DNA of 64,000 bases, taken from NCBI GenBank assembly GCA_934167665.1, contig CAKPLN010000001.1:310001-374000 (forward strand), read 5' to 3'. The position numbers and the translations under genes were made by a program. The notes under the pieces were generated by a model. The model was not told where the DNA came from, ran no database searches, and saw only the letters and a list, made by a program, of their open reading frames with translations. Shown here piece after piece: positions 37,333 through 47,074 of this stretch; position 1 is the first letter of the stretch, and the number at the start of each line of letters is the position of its first letter. The DNA comes from an uncultured Bacilli bacterium (GTDB lineage Bacteria > Bacillota_I > Bacilli_A > RF39 > UBA660).

Positions 37333-37352
37333 AACAATAAACACCTCTACTA

Positions 37353-37745
37353 TTAATTAAATCTTTTACCAGTAGCCTTAACACAGTCAGCAACGCTTTT
37401 AAGTGAATCAGCTAATTTAAGAGCTTCTTCTGTTTGCATTTCAGCGGTACCATTTTTAGCCAAATCATCTATTTTATTATTTACTATCTTATTAGCTGTT
37501 TTAGTAGCCTGCCAAATAACACCCAACACTGCTTCATCAACACCAATCACAGGATCTGGAACAACCAAATCTATAACAAACGCAACAAGCGACACAGTCT
37601 TGGCTGCACTTAAAATCTTATTTGTTGTCTCTAAACTTGCAATTTTCAAAGCCGTTTGATCAGTCATTTCTGCATTATTATATTTTTCTTTAATTTTATT
37701 AATTACCTCTTTCTTTTCAGGTACTATTACCGTTTTTCTAGCCAT
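37353..37745 (-). CDS. Hypothetical helical protein (130 aa)
   Basis: This helical protein has a hydrophobic middle (SLVAFVIDLVVPDPVIGVDEAV) that may insert in or associate with the membrane, flanked by charged helices. It overlaps the DUF1292 gene by 8 bp and has a GGAGGAAAG site. No family is recognised. Confidence 0.6.
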   Translation of the reverse strand: MARKTVIVPEKKEVINKIKEKYNNAEMTDQTALKIASLETTNKILSAAKTVSLVAFVIDLVVPDPVIGVDEAVLGVIWQATKTANKIVNNKIDDLAKNGTAEMQTEEALKLADSLKSVADCVKATGKRFN

Positions 37746-38013
37746 TATTCTTTCCTCCTATTTGATTTGCAATTTCATTATAAAATGCCACTACTAAATC
37801 AACTTCCTCTTCCAAAATATCTAAAACCTTAACTTTACCATCTTCTCTTACAACTTCTCCTAATAAAACAGCTCCATTTTCATTATCAGGATTATCATTA
37901 ACCAAAGAATACATAGCATATTCTTTATTTAAAGCCTCAACTCTAAAAGCCCCTAAAATTGAAACCATTATAGTATCACCGTTTTCACTAACTATTTTAT
38001 AACCTTCACTCAT
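37738..38013 (-). CDS. DUF1292 (YrzB-like) protein
   Basis: This 91-residue acidic protein has the DUF1292 pattern: an initial strand with ENGDTIMVSILGAF, then EYAMYSLVNDNPDNENGAVL and a final helix EEEVDLVVAFYNEI. The family is widespread in Bacillota and its role is unknown. The ATG at 38013 follows AAGGGTGA; an earlier in-frame ATG at 38037 lies before that site. In other Bacilli it sits near ruvX and alanyl-tRNA synthetase, which are absent here. Confidence 0.75.
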   Translation of the reverse strand: MSEGYKIVSENGDTIMVSILGAFRVEALNKEYAMYSLVNDNPDNENGAVLLGEVVREDGKVKVLDILEEEVDLVVAFYNEIANQIGGKNNG

Positions 38014-38193
38014 TAATATCACCCTTCTGTACATCATAACTAGTAATATAGCCTATATACACTATACCATATAACAATTATAAAGAAAATATTTATAACA
38101 TTTTAACACAGTAAAATAATATTACCTTATAAATTTTCTTAGTTGAAATAAATATACTAAATTTATATAATTATACTAGAGGTGTTAAAAATT

Positions 38194-39186
38194 ATGGAAG
38201 AATTTATAAAGAAAGTCTATTCAAAGACTCTACTAATTACAGGAATTATTATTTGTTCTATTGGTATCTTATTTGGGGGATTATTTTATTTAGCTTTAAG
38301 CACTCAAGAAGCTATATATTTAGATAAAGTAACAGATGAATTTACTTATAGTAAAGTTGACGTTGATTTACTTGATGATTATTTTGCTACTCAAAAATTA
38401 GATACTAAAATTTTAAAATACTACTTAGCCTACGATAATCAAGATAAACCATACGTAGTAGTTCTTGATGATGTTAATTACAATTTATTAAAAGATATTC
38501 AAGACTACTCTTTCGGTCTTACAGATACTAAACCAAAAACTTTAACTATTTATGGTCAATCTAAAAAAATCGAAGATGAAGCCTATGAACTACTAAAAGA
38601 TTACTTAAGTGATGATGAATACACTTATAGTATAACGCAAATTAAAAATGCCGTTGGTACCTACTATTTAGACACATATTATAGTCCAGAAGAAGATACT
38701 AATTTCATTCTTATATTTAGTGGAACCATCATTACAATAGGATTAATACTTATAATTATTTATATTGTTAGAATTAAAAAAAGTAAAAAACTAATGGAAA
38801 AGTACAGTGATAAAATAGAAAGAGTTATTAATGATGTTAATAATGGCAAAGGTATTTATAATAAAACATGTAAAGTATTCTTAACTAATGACTATATTAT
38901 AAGTTACGGAGCCGGATTAAATGTTATTGAAACTAAAGACTTATTATGGATTTATCAATTCACAATGAGACAAAACGGCATATCTACAAATAAAATACTA
39001 TATGGTGTTAATAAATTAGGAAAAAGTACAACCATTACAACTATAAATGGTATGAGTAAAAAACAAAATAAGGCATTAGATGAATTATATCAAGACATTA
39101 TAAATATGCTACCTGATATCTTATATGGTTATAGTAAAGAAAATAAAGATAAAATTAAAGAACTAACCAGAAAAAATAATCTATAG
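38194..39186 (+). CDS. Hypothetical two-helix membrane protein (330 aa)
   Basis: Membrane helices at about residues 13-37 and 178-200 enclose an extracytoplasmic domain of about 140 residues, and a cytoplasmic C-terminal domain of about 130 residues follows. The layout resembles a sensor or scaffold, but no enzymatic motif is visible. The ATG at 38194 follows GAGGTG; the GTG in that site is the alternative start. A clean terminator follows. It is a single gene. Confidence 0.65.
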   Translation: MEEFIKKVYSKTLLITGIIICSIGILFGGLFYLALSTQEAIYLDKVTDEFTYSKVDVDLLDDYFATQKLDTKILKYYLAYDNQDKPYVVVLDDVNYNLLKDIQDYSFGLTDTKPKTLTIYGQSKKIEDEAYELLKDYLSDDEYTYSITQIKNAVGTYYLDTYYSPEEDTNFILIFSGTIITIGLILIIIYIVRIKKSKKLMEKYSDKIERVINDVNNGKGIYNKTCKVFLTNDYIISYGAGLNVIETKDLLWIYQFTMRQNGISTNKILYGVNKLGKSTTITTINGMSKKQNKALDELYQDIINMLPDILYGYSKENKDKIKELTRKNNL

Positions 39187-39192
39187 AAAAAA

Positions 39193-39216
39193 GGAAGATA
39201 AATTTATCTTCCTTTT
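39193..39216. terminator. Terminator between convergent genes
   Basis: GGAAGATAA/TTATCTTCC 9-bp stem with TTTT on the plus side and A-rich sequence on the other, between convergent genes. Confidence 0.75.
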
Positions 39217-39219
39217 ACA

Positions 39220-39828
39220 TTACTTAGTAAGTACTTTCTTCTGCCAACTTCTCTTCTGGCATTTTGGACATTTCATATATCTTGTTCTATTAATATGCAT
39301 AGCCCATAAAACATTAGAATAAGTTGGTACATATTTATGATGACACTTTCTACATTCATAATAACCAACTTGTTGTTCTATTCTAAGAGCTAAAAGACAT
39401 TCTATAAATACAAAAACAGTTAATATCATTATAATTAAAACTCTAGTACTATCTTGCATATTAGAAAAAGAAACTATCATAACCATAATTAAATACATAA
39501 TAATACTTATTATTCCCATTATAACTTCAATATTTAATAGTCTCTTATCAGACTCTTCCTTTTGTTTTTTTAATGTAAGTAAATTTTCTTCAGCTACTTT
39601 ATTATAATTTTCCATTTCTATCCTCTCTCCACTCAACAATTCGTTTACATTAATTCCAAGTACACTACACAATTCAATCATTATCGATGAATCTGGCATG
39701 GCTCTTCCATTTTCCCACTTAGATACAGCTCTATCAGTAATATTTAACTTTTCGGCCAGTTGCATCTGTGTTAAATTTTTTCCCCTTCTACACTCTGCGA
39801 TAAACCTTCCAATCTTAACTTGATCCAA
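39220..39828 (-). CDS. XRE-family regulator with membrane helices and zinc ribbon
   Basis: An N-terminal helix-turn-helix domain (residues 5-60, TQMQLAEKLNITDRAVSKWE, GRAMPDSS) is followed by a linker, two membrane helices (about 99-145) and a C-terminal zinc-ribbon with YYECRKCHHKY and YMKCPKCQKR. Such proteins are membrane-tethered DNA-binding regulators. Target genes and signal are unknown. It lies alone, convergent with the preceding gene. Confidence 0.85.
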   Translation of the reverse strand: MDQVKIGRFIAECRRGKNLTQMQLAEKLNITDRAVSKWENGRAMPDSSIMIELCSVLGINVNELLSGERIEMENYNKVAEENLLTLKKQKEESDKRLLNIEVIMGIISIIMYLIMVMIVSFSNMQDSTRVLIIMILTVFVFIECLLALRIEQQVGYYECRKCHHKYVPTYSNVLWAMHINRTRYMKCPKCQKRSWQKKVLTK

Positions 39829-39941
39829 ATCTAATTACCTCCTTCATCATTAGTGTAAGCTATTAAAATAAAAATATCTACATACCATTAGTTGAGTTCA
39901 AAAATAAAAAGGCAAATAATAACTTGCCTCCTAATAATAAA

Positions 39942-40448
39942 TTATAATAATCGTTTAGAATAGCTATATAAACCGACTCTTGCACTTTTTCTAAGCCATT
40001 CATCAGCTGCTATATCATTAACAGTAATAGTATCACCATTTTCAAGCCTAGAATATCTATTACCAGCTTCTATTACTCCTAGCAATGAAATATCATCTTC
40101 ATCACCATAAGCTTCAAATACTCTTGATAAACTAGCATTAAATTTTTCATCATCATTAAATATCACTGTGCCTTCAGCATTCATCGCATAGCAACTTATA
40201 GGATCAGCACCAAATGAAGAAAAGAAAAAATCATTTGTAGGAGCAACTGGTCCTAAAGCTGTTTTTATAAAACTCTCATCAAATAATTTACCAAATCTAA
40301 AAACATTACTATGATTTGGATAAGCACAAGTATAATAAGAATAAACTAAATACACTAAACAATTTAATTTAAGTGGTGTAATTTTTATCCCCCTAGAATT
40401 AGCACATCTTAATATAGAATTACTAACAGTACAACCATACGAATTCAT
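39942..40448 (-). CDS. Panacea (SocA-like) domain protein
   Basis: The first 60 residues match the Panacea/SocA pattern: ILRCANSRGIKITPLKLNCL and VYLVYSYYT, then a helix pair and a G/P turn (TALGPVAPTN). Panacea domains occur in phage proteins, in the SocA proteolysis adaptor and in many antitoxins paired with diverse toxins. No toxin-like gene is next to it: the neighbours are an ABC transporter and an XRE regulator on the same strand. The start at 40448 follows GGGGGAA. The identification is by eye. Confidence 0.6.
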   Translation of the reverse strand: MNSYGCTVSNSILRCANSRGIKITPLKLNCLVYLVYSYYTCAYPNHSNVFRFGKLFDESFIKTALGPVAPTNDFFFSSFGADPISCYAMNAEGTVIFNDDEKFNASLSRVFEAYGDEDDISLLGVIEAGNRYSRLENGDTITVNDIAADEWLRKSARVGLYSYSKRLL

Positions 40449-40549
40449 ACATATTTCCCCCAACAACTATAAAAGTACTACTTATAATATGACAAATTCT
40501 AATAAAAGTCAACATCATACTACAACCAATTTATATAACATAATACTTA

Positions 40550-41680
40550 CTATGCTATCTTTCTTTTCTTTAAAGATATAATTCCAGCTACCAATATAAA
40601 AACTATAGTTGTAATAACTAACACTACAACATTTAATAATATTGGTTTTAAAGTTACTAATGATATTTTTTCAATACCAACCAACTTATCTATAGCATCA
40701 ATATAATAATAGTTTGGTATAAACTTTGAAATTTTCAAAACGTTAGCAGGTAAAAATTCAAGTCTAACAAAAGATCCACATAAAAATGACGTACCCAAAC
40801 TAATTACATTAATTATTCCACTAATAGCATTTTTATTACTTATCAAATTAGCAACTAAAAATCCAATAGCTAAGCAATAAAGTAAGAATATAAATGATAA
40901 AGCAATTATACATAAACCATTAGCAGTCAACATAACCTTGCCAACAATTATAAATGATAATAAAACATATATTAACCAAATAATAATTCCAAATAATAAG
41001 CTAGATAATAATAACTGTTTATTTAATTTATTATAATTCATACTACTTATAATATTTCTTTTTAAAATATTCTTTTCCCTAAAGATAGAAATTATTACAA
41101 CCAATGTATAAATACAACCAGCTAATAATGAATAGTTCATAAATGAATAATAAAATTCTGCTTTAGATAACTTATCTGTATCAAGACTTGAACTAAGTTC
41201 AACCTTAGTATTGGTTTTTAATGAACTATCCATTTTCAAAATTAAATCATCAACGTCACGCTCATTATAGATATCAAGTAAACTTAAATACTTATTAAGT
41301 AAAATAGAAGCTAAACTAGATCCATAATCATCGACGCTTTTATATTCAATCTCTTTCATATTACCATTAATTACACTACCTTCAAATCCCCCAGATATAT
41401 AAATCACATAACTAGAAAAACGATAAAACAATTCATCTTCAACATTATCTACATTTTCTTTTACATTAGCATTATCTTTAAAATATTTTTTTAAATGCCT
41501 ACTAAGTTTTGTATTATCATTATCAACTATTATTACATCAGGTTTTACATCGACATAATTCATATTAGCGTTATCACTAGAAATAGTTATACAAGTAAAA
41601 GTAATAAGTAACACAGTATATAAAATTAATTGTCCCTTATTTTTATTTACTAGTTTTAAGAATGTTTTAAATACTGTCAT
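40550..41680 (-). CDS. ABC-2 type transporter permease
   Basis: The 376-residue protein has an N-terminal membrane helix, a large extracytoplasmic domain (about residues 40-175) and five to six C-terminal helices, the classic ABC-2 export permease layout. It overlaps the other permease gene by 14 bp. Together with the ATPase at 42815-43750 it forms an exporter whose substrate, perhaps a peptide, lipid or drug, is unknown. Confidence 0.88.
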   Translation of the reverse strand: MTVFKTFLKLVNKNKGQLILYTVLLITFTCITISSDNANMNYVDVKPDVIIVDNDNTKLSRHLKKYFKDNANVKENVDNVEDELFYRFSSYVIYISGGFEGSVINGNMKEIEYKSVDDYGSSLASILLNKYLSLLDIYNERDVDDLILKMDSSLKTNTKVELSSSLDTDKLSKAEFYYSFMNYSLLAGCIYTLVVIISIFREKNILKRNIISSMNYNKLNKQLLLSSLLFGIIIWLIYVLLSFIIVGKVMLTANGLCIIALSFIFLLYCLAIGFLVANLISNKNAISGIINVISLGTSFLCGSFVRLEFLPANVLKISKFIPNYYYIDAIDKLVGIEKISLVTLKPILLNVVVLVITTIVFILVAGIISLKKRKIA

Positions 41681-42815
41681 ACTTTTTCCTCCTTAAACTA
41701 ACAACTGAAATAAACACTAAAACAACAACAAATATAATCAAAGATATCATATTATAATTAAATCTACTAATATCTTCATAATATAAAGCATATAAACCAT
41801 CAGTTATCATTGCTGCTGGATTAATCTTATTTATGATTGGAAAATTAGAATCAACCACATATTTTAAGCTAACACCTGTAAGTCCAGCCAGTACAGAACA
41901 AGCCATTGATACAGCAATAACAATTCCAAACTTTACACCTTCATTTTTATTATTAACAACGCTTATCAATAAACCAAGGGCGATACCAGCTAAAACACCA
42001 AGTACAGTAACTACCATTAATCCTAAAACATTAGCATATAAATTAACCCCAATTAATTTTAAATAAGCCAGTAATAATAAAACACCAATCATTTGAACTA
42101 TAAAACTAGAAAGTAAACTAGATAAAATTATAACACTCTTTTTAGTAGGAGCCACTTCTACTCTTTTACCTCTAGAAGAAATAGATGCTAAAGAATTACT
42201 AATACACGTAAGAGCAATAAATCCACCATATAAACAAGTCATCGAAAGTAATGAGTAGTATTCAATTACCGCAATATCAAGTTTTTTTACACTAACATCC
42301 TTAGTCTTAACTTGAATATTTTCGATTCTATTAATAGCCTCAGTAACAGCTTTATCTATATCAAAAGAGGAAGTCAATTCTTTTTCTATTAAATCATTAA
42401 ACATAACATTATAAGTATCTATCTCATCAACAACTGATTTAATTATAGTTGCTGAAATACCATTAGATTTTACAGTAATATCTGAGCCACCATCATAGTA
42501 CTTAATATAACCTGTTATTTTATCATCATTTAATAATTTTAAAGCAACATCATCACTAACATAAGTTATATTAAATACTCTATCCTCACCGCTACTAATA
42601 GATTCAAATACTCTTTTTGCTACCTCATTATCCTCATAATAAGAGTTTTTTATAATCGCAATATCAATAGATTCAAACTTTTCTGACTCTACCCAATTAC
42701 CAAAAGCCATATTAAATAGTGTCGCCATAAGCAAAGGAAATAAAAATGTCCAAAACAATAATCCTTTATTCTTAATCAATGACTTCAATGAATATTTTAA
42801 ATTATGAAAAAACAT
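41667..42815 (-). CDS. ABC-2 type transporter permease (second subunit)
   Basis: The 382-residue protein has the same topology as its neighbour: helix near residues 20-38, a large loop to about 185, then helices with LGVLAGIALGLLISVVNNKN and a terminal ISVVSLRRKKY. Its start overlaps the ATPase stop (TAATG) and its end overlaps the next permease, so the three genes are translationally coupled. It probably pairs with the other permease as a heterodimer. Confidence 0.88.
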   Translation of the reverse strand: MFFHNLKYSLKSLIKNKGLLFWTFLFPLLMATLFNMAFGNWVESEKFESIDIAIIKNSYYEDNEVAKRVFESISSGEDRVFNITYVSDDVALKLLNDDKITGYIKYYDGGSDITVKSNGISATIIKSVVDEIDTYNVMFNDLIEKELTSSFDIDKAVTEAINRIENIQVKTKDVSVKKLDIAVIEYYSLLSMTCLYGGFIALTCISNSLASISSRGKRVEVAPTKKSVIILSSLLSSFIVQMIGVLLLLAYLKLIGVNLYANVLGLMVVTVLGVLAGIALGLLISVVNNKNEGVKFGIVIAVSMACSVLAGLTGVSLKYVVDSNFPIINKINPAAMITDGLYALYYEDISRFNYNMISLIIFVVVLVFISVVSLRRKKYDSI

Positions 42816-43750
42816 TAATCCCTTAACTCCTTTCCCGTTAATTCCAAAAATACATCATTTAACGTTGGTCTTTCGGAGTATATTGATAAATATTTAATTT
42901 TATTTTCTTTTAAATAATCTATTAGTCTACCTAAATTATTTTTACCTCTATCATAAACTATAAATAAAACACCGTTTTCATAAGTCACTTCTTCTACATT
43001 TTTATCTTTCTTTATCCACCCTAAATCCTCTTCCTTAATAGCTGGCACTTCAATAGTAATTTTTTCTTCTATTTTAGCCAGTTTCTTTAATTCATCACAA
43101 GTACCTTCAGCAATTATTTTTCCTTTATCAATAATAATTACTCTATCACATATCATTTCTACTTCTTCCATGTAATGTGTAGTATAGATTATTGTAGCTC
43201 CCTCTTCTTTTAATTTCTTTATTCCATCCAATATACTATTTCTACTTTGAGGATCCACTGCTACCGTTGGCTCGTCTAAAAATATAATTTCTGGTTTATG
43301 GGCAATACCACAAGCTATGTTTAATCTTCTAAGTAAACCACCACTTAATTGCTTAGGATAAAACTTTTTAAAATCCCCCAAACCAACTAAGGCAATTGCT
43401 TCTTCTACATATTTGCTTCTTAACTCTTTATCACTAATATACAAGCCACAAAAATAATCAATATTTTCCATTACTGTTAGCTCATCAAATACAGCTACAT
43501 CTTGAAAAACAACACCTATTCTTCTTTTTATATCATAAGCATTAGGGCTCATTTCCTTACCAAATATATTAATTTTACCCTCATACTTAAGTAAAGCTAA
43601 GATTGAATTTATAGTTGTTGTTTTACCACTACCGTTAGGTCCTAATAAACCTAAAATCTCACCCTTCGTAACATTAAAAGATAAATTATTAACTGCTGTT
43701 ATTTCCTTATACTTCTTTGTCAAATTACAAACACTTATAACATTTTCCAT
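42815..43750 (-). CDS. ABC transporter ATP-binding protein
   Basis: This 311-residue ATPase has Walker A GPNGSGKTT (residues 37-45), ABC signature LSGGLLRRL, Walker B IIFLDEPTVAVDP, an H-loop in IYTTHYMEEVEMICDRV, and a C-terminal extension of about 80 residues as in DrrA-like exporters. It powers the two downstream permeases. An AGGAGATAT site precedes the ATG. Confidence 0.93.
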   Translation of the reverse strand: MENVISVCNLTKKYKEITAVNNLSFNVTKGEILGLLGPNGSGKTTTINSILALLKYEGKINIFGKEMSPNAYDIKRRIGVVFQDVAVFDELTVMENIDYFCGLYISDKELRSKYVEEAIALVGLGDFKKFYPKQLSGGLLRRLNIACGIAHKPEIIFLDEPTVAVDPQSRNSILDGIKKLKEEGATIIYTTHYMEEVEMICDRVIIIDKGKIIAEGTCDELKKLAKIEEKITIEVPAIKEEDLGWIKKDKNVEEVTYENGVLFIVYDRGKNNLGRLIDYLKENKIKYLSIYSERPTLNDVFLELTGKELRD

Positions 43751-43902
43751 AAAATATATCTCCTATAAAATAACCTATATATTCATAATGTATACCATAC
43801 TATTAAATAAATAGCTAATATATCGTTATCATATAACATCAATTGTATGATGTCAACGTCATTTGACTATGCCATAAACTACTACCAATAATATATAAAA
43901 AA

Positions 43903-43924
43903 AAGTCCTAATATAATAAGACTT
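43903..43924 (-). terminator. Possible terminator
   Basis: AAGTC/GACTT short stem with a long loop and a T8 tract on the minus strand. It is weak evidence and may be the end of a decayed transcript. Confidence 0.3.
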
Positions 43925-43949
43925 CAATAGAGAAAAAGTTAATAATTAG

Positions 43950-44244
43950 GCATTTTTATGAATTAATAGAAAAATTAGTTAAAGATTAAAAAGTCATTAT
44001 CCACGTTGATATGGATGGAGTAATCGCATCAACAAACCATACGACTTTGTTAACAAAAGACCCCTACTTACAAATATAAAAACTCTAAATAATATAAACA
44101 ATTTAGAAAATGTAGAACTACATATATTATCAAAAAGGAAAAGAATAAATTGTTCTTATTAATGATGATAATGAAATTTTAAAAACAATTCATAATAATT
44201 TAAAGGATGTAATTCTATATCAAGATTCAAAATTAGTTGACTAG
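43950..44244 (+). pseudogene. Decayed copy of the HAD phosphatase gene at 49687-50145
   Basis: Translated pieces match the intact gene closely: FYELIEKLVKD, a TAA, KVIIHVDMDGVIAS, frame changes, PLLTNIKTLNNINNLENVEL and HILSK, then a deletion of about 50 codons, and IVLINDDNEILKTIHNNLKD to YQDSKLVD at the end. The start codon is lost (AGGCAT replaces ATGCAT). It is therefore a second, degraded member of the same family, about 5.4 kb from the intact one. Confidence 0.8.
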
Positions 44245-44250
44245 AAAAAA

Positions 44251-45066
44251 CTATTTTTTAATACTATCAGTACCATCAATTCTAGAATGTGCTAAGACCT
44301 CATATAAATTAGAATTTAAACACGTTTTAAGTACATCGACATCATTTTTCGGCTTATTATCAATTAAATGATCAGAAAGAATATTCGCTAAAGGATAGCG
44401 TAACAAATAATTTACAAATCCCACATTTAAGTCATAATCATAAGTACTTACTAATTTAAGTTTACCCCTATCCAAATCATTAATGTCAATATCCCCAACT
44501 GTTCTATATAAATCTTCACAAGATAACTCATACGAAACAGCCGAAAGCATTCTAGCTTCAAAATATACTCTATTACTTCTTCTAGTACTAATTAACGTAT
44601 CAAACTCTTGCCTATCAAGATAGTTTTCTAATTGTTTTTCAATATAAAAAGGAAATACTTCACAAAGAAAATCATATTCATGAGGAATAATTGGTGGACT
44701 AGATTTTCTATCAATATAATGAGCAAATTCATGAGCTAACATAAAAATATCTCCATCATTACCCAAAAGGCGTATAAAGCATTTTTCACCTTCTACATCA
44801 AAAAAACTCTTTTTAGCCTCTCCAATAACAATATCACCATTATCTATAGCTTCTAAAATCATATCATAATATTTATCACTATAATCTTTATAAAATAAAA
44901 GTACAAGATCCAAGGGATTATCTATAGTCTTTTCATAATCTCTTTTTTGATATTTTCCCTTAAAGCGATCAATTAATTGATAAATAAAATCTTCACTTAA
45001 AAATTTAGGAAGATAAGCTTCTTTTTTTACTCTATCAACAAATATTTTATAAAAATCCTCTTTCAT
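44251..45066 (-). CDS. Putative zinc metallopeptidase (HEFAH)
   Basis: This 271-residue soluble protein has the gluzincin motif HEFAHYID near residue 115, in the context GDIFMLAHEFAHYIDRKSS, and an acidic downstream segment (FLCEVFPFYIEKQLE) that could supply the third zinc ligand (Glu). The pattern resembles M3-type or related oligopeptidases in shortened form. No signal peptide is visible, so it probably acts in the cytoplasm. A TAGGAGTG site precedes the ATG. Confidence 0.65.
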   Translation of the reverse strand: MKEDFYKIFVDRVKKEAYLPKFLSEDFIYQLIDRFKGKYQKRDYEKTIDNPLDLVLLFYKDYSDKYYDMILEAIDNGDIVIGEAKKSFFDVEGEKCFIRLLGNDGDIFMLAHEFAHYIDRKSSPPIIPHEYDFLCEVFPFYIEKQLENYLDRQEFDTLISTRRSNRVYFEARMLSAVSYELSCEDLYRTVGDIDINDLDRGKLKLVSTYDYDLNVGFVNYLLRYPLANILSDHLIDNKPKNDVDVLKTCLNSNLYEVLAHSRIDGTDSIKK

Positions 45067-45109
45067 ATTACACTCCTAAGCAAAATTACAACCTCATTAT
45101 AGCACAAGT

Positions 45110-45256
45110 CTAATAATCTATTTTACTTTTAAAACAAATTATTACACCAATAATTAATGCCATTATTCCTACAAGAATCCCTACATTATATAAAGAAGCT
45201 ATTATAAATAGCATAAGAATCAGTAAAAAAAACAAAACTAATTTTATACAAAAAAA
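45110..45256 (-). other. Membrane-protein remnant in a 311-bp gene-free gap
   Basis: Between the metallopeptidase and DUF3592 genes one minus-strand frame is open for 48 codons and reads as two hydrophobic helices (LVLFFLLILMLFIIASLY and GILVGIMALIIGVIICF). It has no upstream start codon or ribosome binding site. It may be a degraded small membrane protein. Apart from the terminator at 45272-45299 I see nothing else in this gap. Confidence 0.3.
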
Positions 45257-45271
45257 CTAATCAATAAAAAA

Positions 45272-45299
45272 AAGAAACTCTAATATACTAAAGTTTCTT
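45272..45299 (-). terminator. Terminator of the DUF3592 gene
   Basis: AAGAAACT/AGTTTCTT stem with a T-rich tract on the minus strand. Confidence 0.65.
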
Positions 45300-45377
45300 A
45301 CAAAATTATCATAAAATTTTTTGATTACTATTCATTTGATTATAGCTTGTACCACTAACATTATGGCTATAAATTGA

Positions 45378-46148
45378 TTAATTTTGTACACTACTATTAT
45401 CACTAATCGATTGAGAATTTTGTTGGTAATAATCTTGAGGCAAATTACCATTAATACGATTAATCTCAAAATCAATAAAATAATTTTCAGGGTTATTTTC
45501 ATCAATTAATAAATCTACCATACCATCCGAATCAAAAGTTTTCCGATCATATCTTGCATCACCATACAAGGTTACGTTAACTCCACTAGGTAATACATAT
45601 TCAACAACAGGTCTTTGAATTTCAACTCCATTTATAGCTGTTCCAGTATCTTCTAAACGATAAGGTAAATTTTTAATTAATTTTCCAGTTTGATTTAATT
45701 TTAATATTTCTTTTATTCTTTTGTTTGCTTTCATAATGTTTACAACTGCAATAACAATAGAAAAAATTGGTATTACCATAAATAGTAAGATTTTATTATC
45801 AGATGTAGAATACTCTACCACACAATTAGCAGGATTATCCAGATCATAATAAACAGTTTTATTACTATTACCGGGATTTCTACTTGATGAAAAATAAGAT
45901 GGGCATACATAGCTTTCTCCATCATACTTATATAAATAAACCGGTGAATACATAGTAGTTCCATCATCACTTTTATATGTTCTAACTTCAACATGCGTTG
46001 ATGTTACACTTGAGTCTGAACTTTTTGGCATAATAGTATTCGACACATATACCCGCCACATTAGAATCGTAAAGATTACCCCAATAAGAAAAAATATATA
46101 AAAAAATCTTCTACCTTTCGCTACATTCTTTACATTAATGTCATACAT
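45378..46148 (-). CDS. DUF3592-like membrane protein
   Basis: The 256-residue protein has membrane helices at about residues 12-32 and 121-140 around an extracytoplasmic domain with GESYVCPSYFSSSRNPGNSN and KTVYYDLDNPANC, the Y(Y)DP.NP pattern seen in DUF3592 proteins. A second beta-rich domain follows (GVEIQRPVVEYVLPSG, LLIDENNPENYFIDFE) and a Gln/Ser-rich tail. The function is unknown. The ATG at 46148 is preferred over 46172, but neither site is strong. Confidence 0.65.
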   Translation of the reverse strand: MYDINVKNVAKGRRFFYIFFLIGVIFTILMWRVYVSNTIMPKSSDSSVTSTHVEVRTYKSDDGTTMYSPVYLYKYDGESYVCPSYFSSSRNPGNSNKTVYYDLDNPANCVVEYSTSDNKILLFMVIPIFSIVIAVVNIMKANKRIKEILKLNQTGKLIKNLPYRLEDTGTAINGVEIQRPVVEYVLPSGVNVTLYGDARYDRKTFDSDGMVDLLIDENNPENYFIDFEINRINGNLPQDYYQQNSQSISDNSSVQN

Positions 46149-46254
46149 ATAGCACACTACTCTACTATTCAATGATATATTACAAATATATTATTGTCAA
46201 TGTCATATAAACAAGCTAAAAGTATATCCATCATAAAATAACTACATAAAAAAT

Positions 46255-46283
46255 AGCACTAATCAAAACATAGATTAAGTGCT
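46255..46283 (-). terminator. Terminator of the Nudix gene
   Basis: AGCACTAATC/GATTAAGTGCT stem with one bulge and a T-rich tract on the minus strand. Confidence 0.6.
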
Positions 46284-46358
46284 TTATCATACTCTTTATT
46301 TTATATCAATTTCCCTAACATACCCGTTAAAATATGTCAAAAATTATTCAATCATTTT

Positions 46359-46952
46359 TTATTTGTTAAGAGTCTTTTTATAAATTTCAATTAAATCAGG
46401 GTCATTTTGGTTTTGCGGTAAATTATCCAAGTCAAAAAATCGCATTTCCTTAGATTCACTGTCCCACTTCAATTCACCAGAATAATTTCTAATACAATAT
46501 AAAACCGTATTATTTATAACAACATCACCATTAGGATATTCATTTCTTCTACTGGCACCAGAAATAATATCTATTAATTCTAAATCATCCTCATTAATAT
46601 CCAAGTTAGTTTCTTCTTTTACTTCTCTAATAATAGTATCTTGAAATCTTTCTCCTAACTCTTGGCACCCACCAGGCAATCCCCACTTATTTCTATCAGC
46701 CCTACTTTGCAATAAAATCTGTCCCTGTTTATTTACTATTATAGCAGCCGCACCATCTTGTAATAAAACAAACTTATGTCTTAACTTATCCATACAAAGT
46801 CTTGTAAAAACAGGATACCCAATTATATTACTAAGTTCAATTATCTCATCAGGTGTCAGTTTACTAATAGCATTAACTAATACATCATAAGATAAATTTC
46901 TCTGTTCTTGAACAGACATATTTCTAATTTCAGTTAATATTTTATTTTCCAT
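46359..46952 (-). CDS. Nudix hydrolase
   Basis: The Nudix box is complete: GGCQELGERFQDTIIREVKEETNLDI (the pattern G-x5-E-x7-REVxEETxLD), around residues 93-118, after a KWGLPGG lead. Such enzymes cleave nucleoside diphosphates linked to another group. The first 60 residues form an extra helical domain (SVQEQRNLSYDVLVNAI) not found in minimal Nudix proteins. Substrate is unknown. An AAAGGAG site precedes the ATG; it is monocistronic. Confidence 0.9.
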   Translation of the reverse strand: MENKILTEIRNMSVQEQRNLSYDVLVNAISKLTPDEIIELSNIIGYPVFTRLCMDKLRHKFVLLQDGAAAIIVNKQGQILLQSRADRNKWGLPGGCQELGERFQDTIIREVKEETNLDINEDDLELIDIISGASRRNEYPNGDVVINNTVLYCIRNYSGELKWDSESKEMRFFDLDNLPQNQNDPDLIEIYKKTLNK

Positions 46953-47074
46953 TAAGTCTAACTCCTTTAAATTAATAAAATTATACCATATATCAATCGT
47001 TTTCTAAAGAACTATCTATCTGAAAAAAATATAAAAAGAATATGATAAAATGAATAATATAAGGAGATGTTAAT

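Noticed and set aside
45110..45256. Small membrane protein gene
   Set aside because: The frame has no upstream start codon or ribosome binding site, so it is kept only as a possible remnant.
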